5,567 nt of DNA from Nocardia sp. (GTDB lineage Bacteria; Actinomycetota; Actinomycetes; Mycobacteriales; Mycobacteriaceae): NCBI GenBank assembly GCA_013361595.1, contig JABFXT010000200.1, positions 1 to 5,567 on the forward strand. Reading direction: 5' to 3'. The position numbers were made by a program, and so were the translations under genes. Numbering within the stretch: the stretch's first letter is position 1; each line of letters begins with the position of its first letter. Below, in pieces: positions 1-5,567 of the stretch. The notes under the pieces were generated by a model, which saw only the letters and a list, made by a program, of their open reading frames with translations, had not been told where the DNA came from and searched no databases.

Positions 1-2
1 GT

Positions 3-1469
3 CCGGCGGCACCCCCGGTAGGCCCGAGTCGTTCGCACACCATCCGCTCGTGGTCCGTATTCGGCCTCTTGGTCCTGGTCCTCGCCGGCTCGGTCGCGGC
101 GATCTTCATGCCGCTGAAACCCCAGGCGATCGGCTGCGCCGCGCTGGTGATGATGCTGGCGCTGCTGCTACTGCGGATGCCGGTCGCCATGACGATGATC
201 ATCCCGTCCTTCGCGGGCCTCTACGCACTGCGCGGCGAGAAGACGGTGGTGAGTGCGCTGTCCTCGCTGCCCTACGACCAGGTCGCGAGCTGGACCCTCA
301 GTGTCGTGCCCATGTTCGTGCTCATGGGCCTGCTCATGTGGCGATCGGGCCTGACCGCCAACCTGTACACGGTGGCCCGGCACTGGCTGGGCTGGTTGCC
401 CGGCGGACTCGCCGTGGGTACCAATGTGGCGGGCGCCGGTCTGTCGACCGTCAGCGGATCGACGACCGGTACGGCCTACGCGCTCGGGCGTATCGGTATT
501 CCGGAGATGCTCAAGGCCGGTTACGACCGGAGGCTGGCGGTCGGCGCGGTGATCGTGGCCGGTCTGCCGGGGCAGCTGATCCCGCCCAGCATTCTGCTGG
601 TGCTCTACGCGGGGATCGCCGAGGTCCCGGTCGGCAAGCAGCTGCTGGCCGGAATCGGCCCGGGCATTCTGGTGGCGGTGCTGTTCACCTGCGCGATCGT
701 GGGATTCGCGATCTTCGGGAAGGATCTGGCCGGCCCGAACCGCGGCCGGAGCGTGGAAACCGTCTCCTGGAAAGAGAAGTTCACCAGCCTGGGCCAGGTC
801 TGGCCGGTTCCGGTGCTGATGTTCGTGATCGTGGGCGGGATGCTGTCGGGTATCTTCACCGCCACCGAGGCGGGTGCCGCGGCGGCGCTGTGTTCGGTGG
901 GTGTGGTGCTGCTGTGGAAGCGCAAGTCCGGTGGGGCGTTCCGGGCCCTCGCGGACGGCGCGGTCGCCACCGTGTCGACGGTGGGTGCGGTATTCCTGCT
1001 CCTCGTCGGTGTCGAGGCGCTGTCGCGCATGATGACACTGAGCGGTATCAGCAACGGATTCGCCGATCTGATCGCGGGAATGGATCTGGGCCGGGTCGAA
1101 TTCCTGCTGCTGATGGTGGTGGTCTACCTGTTGCTCGGGGCGTTCATGGAACCCTTGCCGATGATGGTGCTCACCATTCCGATCCTGATTCCGACGCTGG
1201 AAGCCCTCGATATCTCGCTGCTGTGGTTCGGCGCCTTCACCGTGTTCATGGGTGAACTGGCGATCCTGTCGCCGCCGGTGGGTGTGCTCGCGATGGTCAT
1301 CCACTCCATCGCCAAGGATCCGGAGGTCAACCTGGGCCGCAATATCCCGCTGAAGGATGTGTTCGTCGCCTCCCTGTGGTTCCTCCCGATGGCGATCGTG
1401 GTGGTACTGATCCTGATCTTCTTCCCGGAGATCGCGACCTTCCTGCCGGATCGGTCCAGCGCCGGCTGA
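3..1469 (+). CDS. dctM: TRAP transporter large permease subunit (DctM family), 5' end probably outside the window
   Basis: Large membrane subunit of a tripartite ATP-independent periplasmic (TRAP) transporter. In this family it forms the ion-coupled channel that moves an organic acid delivered by a binding protein (DctP) together with a small membrane subunit (DctQ). Nearly the whole protein is hydrophobic, with roughly a dozen membrane segments. Family hallmarks visible: a GSTTGTAYALG stretch (about nt 456-488) followed by GIPEMLKAGYDRR, IPPS in a re-entrant-loop context (nt 579-590), AGIGPGIL (about nt 648-671), and near the C-terminus LTIPILIPTLEALDISLLWFG and LSPPVG (about nt 1266-1283). 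The end matches the usual family C-terminus. The frame stays open to the left edge. The first in-frame start is TTG at 69, which has no Shine-Dalgarno and would cut into a hydrophobic helix beginning near nt 51, so the real start is probably upstream. The residues before that helix are Pro/Arg/Ser-rich. DctP and DctQ are not seen. Substrate unknown; a dicarboxylate would fit the neighbours. Confidence 0.93.
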   Translation, partial: PAAPPVGPSRSHTIRSWSVFGLLVLVLAGSVAAIFMPLKPQAIGCAALVMMLALLLLRMPVAMTMIIPSFAGLYALRGEKTVVSALSSLPYDQVASWTLSVVPMFVLMGLLMWRSGLTANLYTVARHWLGWLPGGLAVGTNVAGAGLSTVSGSTTGTAYALGRIGIPEMLKAGYDRRLAVGAVIVAGLPGQLIPPSILLVLYAGIAEVPVGKQLLAGIGPGILVAVLFTCAIVGFAIFGKDLAGPNRGRSVETVSWKEKFTSLGQVWPVPVLMFVIVGGMLSGIFTATEAGAAAALCSVGVVLLWKRKSGGAFRALADGAVATVSTVGAVFLLLVGVEALSRMMTLSGISNGFADLIAGMDLGRVEFLLLMVVVYLLLGAFMEPLPMMVLTIPILIPTLEALDISLLWFGAFTVFMGELAILSPPVGVLAMVIHSIAKDPEVNLGRNIPLKDVFVASLWFLPMAIVVVLILIFFPEIATFLPDRSSAG

Positions 1470-1482
1470 TCAGAGCAGCGAA

Positions 1483-1519
1483 CGCGACGGCCGGAGCGGC
1501 ACCCGCTCCGGCCGTCGCG
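1483..1519. terminator. Perfect 17-bp hairpin between convergent genes, likely terminator
   Basis: The arm at 1483-1499 is the exact reverse complement of 1503-1519, with a 3-base loop (CAC). It starts 14 bases after the permease stop codon and lies in the gap between convergent genes, so it could stop transcription from either side. No clear U-tract follows, only CTGTTC on the plus side. This fits the GC-rich, U-poor hairpin terminators common in Actinobacteria. The structure is read directly; the terminator role is inferred. Confidence 0.82.
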
Positions 1520-1540
1520 CTGTTCACGGACTGTCGGTGT

Positions 1541-1587
1541 CGCTCCGGGTGCCCCGGCCGTATGCCGGGGCCCGCCTCGTCGGAGCG
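1541..1587. terminator. Nested GC-rich hairpin downstream of the minus-strand gene, possible terminator
   Basis: An inner 8-bp stem (1551-1558 with 1564-1571, 5-base loop CGTAT) sits inside an outer 7-bp stem (1541-1547 with 1581-1587). They are separated by an asymmetric internal loop of 3 and 9 bases. It lies about 43 bases beyond the stop of the minus-strand CoA-transferase gene, so that transcript meets it before the perfect hairpin at 1483-1519. Short GC-rich stems arise easily in DNA of this composition, so the role is less certain. Confidence 0.45.
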
Positions 1588-1629
1588 TGTTCGGACCCGG
1601 CCCGCCCGGGCGCGGCGACGCCGGCCGGT

Positions 1630-2850
1630 CTAGCTGCCCAGCACCCCTGCGTCGGTGAGCGCGGCGATCTCGGCGTCGTCCAGGGACAGCACCTCGCGCA
1701 GCACCTCGCGACCGTCGGCGCCGAGTGCGGCCGCGGGGCCGGTTCGCAGATGGGCACCGTCGAACGAGGCCGGCCCGGCCGCGGCGAGATATTCGCCGAT
1801 CCGCGGCTGGATAAGGGGCGCGAAGAGCGGATTGGTTTCCAGATCGCCGGAGCCGACCGCCTGCTCGAAGGTCCGGTACCGCTCGTACAGGACCGAGGTC
1901 GTGGCCAGGGCGCGGCCGACTTCGGCGGCCTCGTGGGTACGGAACCAGCGGGCGAACAGCGCGGTGAGTACCTCGCGGTGTTCGAAACGGTCGCTCTCCC
2001 GGCCGAAATCGGCGCCCAGCGCGGATTCGAGTGCGGCGATCGGCCCGTCGGTTCCGGTGACGGCCGTCAGATCGCGGAAATGCCGGGTCGTCAGGGCGAC
2101 GACCATGAAGCGTGCACCGTCGGCGGTGGTGAAATCGGTGCCGTAGGTGCCGTAGACGGCGTTCCCTGTACCGGCGCGCCCGGCCCCGTTGACCTGTACC
2201 TCGGTGAGATAGCCCAGTGCCCCCGCGGTCGCGAGCGCCACATCCTCGAGCGGTAGGACGATCCGCGCGCCCGTGCCGGTCGACGCCCGGCGATGTACTG
2301 CCGCCGTGACCGCGAGCGCGGCGTGCAGGCCCGCGGCGACATCCCAGGCGGGCAGTACGTGGTTCACTACGCCGGCATTGTCGAGCGGCCCGGTGATCTG
2401 CGGAAAACCGAGGGCGGCGTTGACCGTGTAGTCCACCGCCGGCCGGCCGTCGTACCGGCCGAGCAGTTCCAGGGTGATGACATCGGGGCGCCCGGCGGCG
2501 AGGGTCTCGTGGCTCATCCAGCGGCGGCCGCCCGCATTGGTCACCAGGACGCCGCCGCCGGCGCCGGGTGCGGTCACCAGGCGGCGGACGATGTCCTGGC
2601 CCGCCTCGCCGCGCAGATCCAGCGCGAGTGAACGCTTCCCGCGGTTGAGGCCGGTCCAGTAGATCGATTCGCCGGTCTCGGTGAGCGGCCAGCGGTCGAT
2701 ATCGGCCGCACCGCCGAGTGGGTCGATCCGGATGACCTCGGCGCCGAGCTGGGCCAGCGTGAGACCGCAGAGCGGGGAGGCGACGAAGCTCGAGATCTCG
2801 ACGACGCGTAATCCGGTCAATGGTCGCGGATCGGGGTTGGGGCGGGTCAT
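1630..2850 (-). CDS. Class III CoA-transferase, mesaconyl-CoA C1-C4 CoA-transferase (2-methylfumaryl-CoA isomerase)-like
   Basis: A 406-residue CaiB/BaiF-family enzyme, the usual full length for the family. These enzymes move CoA between carboxylates through an aspartyl-CoA intermediate; the expected catalytic Asp is D170 in VVNHVLPAWD. The N-terminal Rossmann-like half begins LTGLRVVEISSFVASPLCG and LAQLGAEVIRIDPLGG (residues 11-47). Features beyond the general family are RWPLTETGESIYWTGLNRGK (53-72), GRYDG followed by VDYTVN (131-144), and the sequence around D170. From memory these match Mct of Chloroflexus aurantiacus, which moves CoA within mesaconyl-CoA from C1 to C4 in the 3-hydroxypropionate bicycle. 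The subfamily call rests on recalled similarity, not an alignment. The start is supported by AGGAG seven bases upstream. It is transcribed divergently from the acyl-CoA dehydrogenase operon and converges on the permease gene. If not an isomerase, it would be an intermolecular CoA-transferase for a related dicarboxylate. Confidence 0.85.
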   Translation of the reverse strand: MTRPNPDPRPLTGLRVVEISSFVASPLCGLTLAQLGAEVIRIDPLGGAADIDRWPLTETGESIYWTGLNRGKRSLALDLRGEAGQDIVRRLVTAPGAGGGVLVTNAGGRRWMSHETLAAGRPDVITLELLGRYDGRPAVDYTVNAALGFPQITGPLDNAGVVNHVLPAWDVAAGLHAALAVTAAVHRRASTGTGARIVLPLEDVALATAGALGYLTEVQVNGAGRAGTGNAVYGTYGTDFTTADGARFMVVALTTRHFRDLTAVTGTDGPIAALESALGADFGRESDRFEHREVLTALFARWFRTHEAAEVGRALATTSVLYERYRTFEQAVGSGDLETNPLFAPLIQPRIGEYLAAAGPASFDGAHLRTGPAAALGADGREVLREVLSLDDAEIAALTDAGVLGS

Positions 2851-2857
2851 CCGGCGG

Positions 2858-2862
2858 CTCCT
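2858..2862 (-). promoter_or_regulatory. Ribosome binding site of the mct-like gene
   Basis: On the minus strand AGGAG lies seven bases before the ATG at 2850. It fixes this start against longer in-frame possibilities and contrasts with the opposite gene, which has no Shine-Dalgarno. Confidence 0.8.
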
Positions 2863-2882
2863 GCGGTTCGTTCGGCCCTCTG

Positions 2883-2940
2883 ATCAGGCACGGCAATAAT
2901 TAATGATAATAAATCACACCATAGTATTGACATGCCTGAT
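2883..2940. repeat. 8-bp inverted repeat flanking the AT-rich core
   Basis: ATCAGGCA (2883-2890) and TGCCTGAT (2933-2940) are exact reverse complements with centres 50 bp apart, about five helical turns. The left copy overlaps a small palindrome, CTGATCAG (2880-2887). The pair brackets the AT-rich core and could be two sites for one regulator acting on both divergent promoters. The role is inferred. Confidence 0.4.
2906..2911 (-). promoter_or_regulatory. Candidate -10 element for the mct-like gene
   Basis: The minus strand reads TATTAT, one mismatch from TATAAT, inside the AT-rich core. Transcription would begin near 2899 and give a leader of about 50 bases containing the AGGAG site. No good -35 hexamer is seen 16-18 bases upstream. 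The same AT tract gives GATAAT on the plus strand (2905-2910), so the direction of this element is uncertain. Confidence 0.35.
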
Positions 2941-2956
2941 TTGCGCGGGCAATACT
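2923..2956. repeat. 7-bp inverted repeat spanning the promoter, possible operator
   Basis: AGTATTG (2923-2929) and CAATACT (2950-2956) are exact reverse complements separated by 20 bases. The left arm overlaps the candidate -35 and the right arm contains the candidate -10. A dimeric repressor binding here would block that promoter. The repeat is read directly; the operator role is inferred, and a 7-bp repeat could be chance. Confidence 0.4.
2927..2956 (+). promoter_or_regulatory. Candidate promoter giving a leaderless acyl-CoA dehydrogenase transcript
   Basis: A consensus -35 TTGACA (2927-2932) is followed after 18 bases by AATACT (2951-2956), four of six matches to TATAAT. The ATG begins at 2963, six bases after this hexamer, where transcription would be expected to start. 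No Shine-Dalgarno precedes the ATG, which supports leaderless translation, common in Actinobacteria. The -10 is only moderate. Confidence 0.55.
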
Positions 2957-2962
2957 TCCACT

Positions 2963-4150
2963 ATGGCCTCCATCTCGGCAGTCGGCCCGGAAGATTTCGC
3001 CGACATCCTGGCGCAGACACGTGAGTTCATCCGTAAGGAAGTGATGCCGCGTGAACAGGAGATCGCGGATACCGACAGCATTCCCGACGATATCCGCCGC
3101 AACGCCGCGGCAATGGGGTTGTTCGGGTACGCGATTCCCCAGGAGTGGGGTGGTCTGGGACTGGATCTGACCCAGGACGTCGAGCTGGCAATGGAATTCG
3201 GTTACACATCGCTGTCACTGCGTTCCATGTTCGGCACCAACAACGGCATCGCCGGTCAGGTACTGGTGGGGTTCGGGACCGACGAACAGAAGGCGCAGTG
3301 GCTCGAGGATATCGCCTCGGGTGCTGTCGTGGCCTCGTTCGCGCTGACCGAACCCGGCGCGGGGTCGAACCCCTCGGGACTGCGCACCAAGGCGGTCCGG
3401 GACGGTGACGACTGGGTGATCGACGGCGAGAAGCGGTTCATCACCAACGCGCCGCTGGCCGATCTGTTCGTGGTCTTCGCCCGGACCCGGCCCGCCGATG
3501 AGAGCGGTACCGGTATCGCGGTGTTCCTGGTTCCGGCCGATACGCCGGGCCTCGCGGTCGCGCCCAAGGATCGCAAGATGGGCCAGGAGGGAGCCTGGAC
3601 TGCCGATGTCCACTTCACCGGTGTCCGCGTTCCGCATTCCGCGCTGGTGGGCGGTAACGAGGATGTCGGATACCGAGCCGCGATGACCTCGCTGGCCCGG
3701 GGGCGCGTCCATATCGCGGCGCTGTCGGTGGGCGCCGCCCAGCGCGCGCTCGACGAAGCGGTCGGCTACGCGGCCACGGCCACCCAGGGCGGAAACCCGA
3801 TCGGGGATTTCCAGCTGGTGCAGGCCATGATCGCCGATATCGCCACCGGAGTCATGGCGGGCCGGGCGATGGTCCGGGAGGTGGCGGCGCGCTATGTCTC
3901 CGGCGAGGACCGGCGGATCGGCCCGTCCGCGGCGAAGCTCTACTGCACCGAGATGGTCGGCCGCGCCGCGGATCTCGCGGTGCAGATCCACGGCGGTACC
4001 GGATATATGCGGGAGGTCGCTGTCGAGCGTATCTACCGGGATGTCCGGCTGCTGCGGCTGTACGAGGGAACCAGCGAGATCCAGCGCCTGATCATCGGCG
4101 GCGGCCTGGTCGGCTCCGCACGGCGGAAGAACACGGGCGGAGGGCGCTGA
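2963..4150 (+). CDS. Acyl-CoA dehydrogenase (FAD-dependent)
   Basis: A 395-residue flavoenzyme, normal length for the family, that would introduce an alpha,beta double bond into an acyl-CoA and pass electrons to electron-transfer flavoprotein. The N-terminal helical domain spans about residues 1-125. The flavin-binding signature is FALTEPGAGSNPSGL (126-140), with Asn where GSD is more usual. The beta domain follows (about 126-235). The C-terminal helical domain carries QIHGGTGYMREVAVERIYRD (341-360) and LYEGTSEIQR (366-375), in which E368 is the expected catalytic base, as in short- and medium-chain enzymes. I chose ATG 2963 over the in-frame ATG at 2903, because the extra 20 residues (MIINHTIVLT...) do not look like this family and run through the promoter region. 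It leads an operon with a CoA-transferase one base downstream and an SDR. The context suggests a substituted succinyl-CoA or other branched acyl-CoA substrate; sequence alone does not show which. Confidence 0.95.
   Translation: MASISAVGPEDFADILAQTREFIRKEVMPREQEIADTDSIPDDIRRNAAAMGLFGYAIPQEWGGLGLDLTQDVELAMEFGYTSLSLRSMFGTNNGIAGQVLVGFGTDEQKAQWLEDIASGAVVASFALTEPGAGSNPSGLRTKAVRDGDDWVIDGEKRFITNAPLADLFVVFARTRPADESGTGIAVFLVPADTPGLAVAPKDRKMGQEGAWTADVHFTGVRVPHSALVGGNEDVGYRAAMTSLARGRVHIAALSVGAAQRALDEAVGYAATATQGGNPIGDFQLVQAMIADIATGVMAGRAMVREVAARYVSGEDRRIGPSAAKLYCTEMVGRAADLAVQIHGGTGYMREVAVERIYRDVRLLRLYEGTSEIQRLIIGGGLVGSARRKNTGGGR
4139..4144 (+). promoter_or_regulatory. Ribosome binding site of the second CoA-transferase
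   Basis: GGAGGG lies inside the last codons of the acyl-CoA dehydrogenase gene, seven bases before ATG 4152. With a stop-to-start gap of one base, this supports co-transcription and probable translational coupling. Confidence 0.8.
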
Positions 4151-4151
4151 C

Positions 4152-5567
<1,416 letters not shown>

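Larger units (their letters stand above)
2851..2962. promoter_or_regulatory. Divergent intergenic control region with an AT-rich core
   Basis: These 112 bases separate the minus-strand CoA-transferase from the plus-strand acyl-CoA dehydrogenase. Bases 2895-2914 contain a single G and no C, a sharp break from the GC-rich surroundings and typical of a DNA-melting or regulator-binding site. The region holds candidate promoter elements for both directions and two inverted repeats. It is the only place in the window where promoters for either enzyme unit could sit, so shared control of both is likely. No regulator gene is visible. Confidence 0.75.

Noticed and set aside
69..71. TTG at 69 as the permease start
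   Set aside because: No ribosome binding site, and it would begin inside a hydrophobic helix; the frame is open further upstream.
168..1304. Minus-strand open frame antisense to the TRAP permease
   Set aside because: Composition is His/Arg/Gln-rich, as expected for the antisense of GC-rich, hydrophobic codons, and no motif supports it. The plus-strand frame is an unmistakable DctM.
1537..2256. Plus-strand open frame of 239 codons across the intergenic gap and the mct-like gene
   Set aside because: Gly/Arg-rich with no family features. It runs through the hairpins and antisense to a well supported enzyme.
1124..2896. Long minus-strand open frame (590 codons) overlapping the mct-like gene in another frame
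   Set aside because: Arg/Pro-rich with no recognisable domain. It shadows the real gene at 1630-2850, which has clear family motifs, and its tail runs antisense into the permease gene.
2895..2914. AT-rich tract as a possible mobile-element junction or attachment site
   Set aside because: Only 20 bases long and placed exactly where divergent promoters belong. No flanking repeats, integrase, transposase or tRNA end was seen.
2903..2962. Upstream ATG giving a 20-residue longer acyl-CoA dehydrogenase
   Set aside because: The added residues are not family-like, no Shine-Dalgarno precedes the ATG, and the region carries the promoter-like elements and inverted repeats.

Overview
The window is GC-rich, tightly packed actinobacterial-type DNA. 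Strong G/C bias at third codon positions, a GTG start, a probable leaderless start and frequent GAT-ATC codon pairs suggest a Nocardia/Rhodococcus-like member of the Mycobacteriales. That assignment is a judgement from composition; there is no rRNA or other marker gene.

Layout, left to right. (1) Positions 3-1469 (+) encode the large membrane subunit of a TRAP-type carboxylate transporter (DctM family). Its frame is open at the left edge, so the true start is probably outside the window. (2) Positions 1470-1629 are a convergent intergenic gap with a perfect 17-bp hairpin and a second, nested hairpin. (3) Positions 1630-2850 (-) encode a class III (CaiB/BaiF) CoA-transferase that most resembles the mesaconyl-CoA C1-C4 CoA-transferase (2-methylfumaryl-CoA isomerase) branch. 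(4) Positions 2851-2962 are a divergent regulatory region with an AT-rich core, two inverted repeats and a promoter-like TTGACA/AATACT pair placed so that transcription would begin at the ATG of the next gene. (5) Positions 2963-4150 (+) encode an acyl-CoA dehydrogenase. (6) Positions 4152-5357 (+) encode a second class III CoA-transferase, one base after the preceding stop. (7) Position 5392 to the right edge (+) is the start of a short-chain dehydrogenase/reductase, cut off by the window.

How the genes may work together (inference). A TRAP permease imports organic acids. A succinyl-CoA-dependent class III CoA-transferase can activate a dicarboxylate, a flavin dehydrogenase can introduce an alpha,beta double bond, an intramolecular CoA-transferase can move CoA between the two carboxylates of a mesaconyl-type product, and an SDR can oxidise a hydroxyacyl intermediate. 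Together they fit breakdown of a C5-branched or 2-substituted dicarboxylate (methylsuccinate, mesaconate, itaconate, or an alkyl- or aryl-succinate). The enzyme families are well supported. The substrate is not fixed by the sequence, and the hydratase and lyase or thiolase such a route needs are not in the window.
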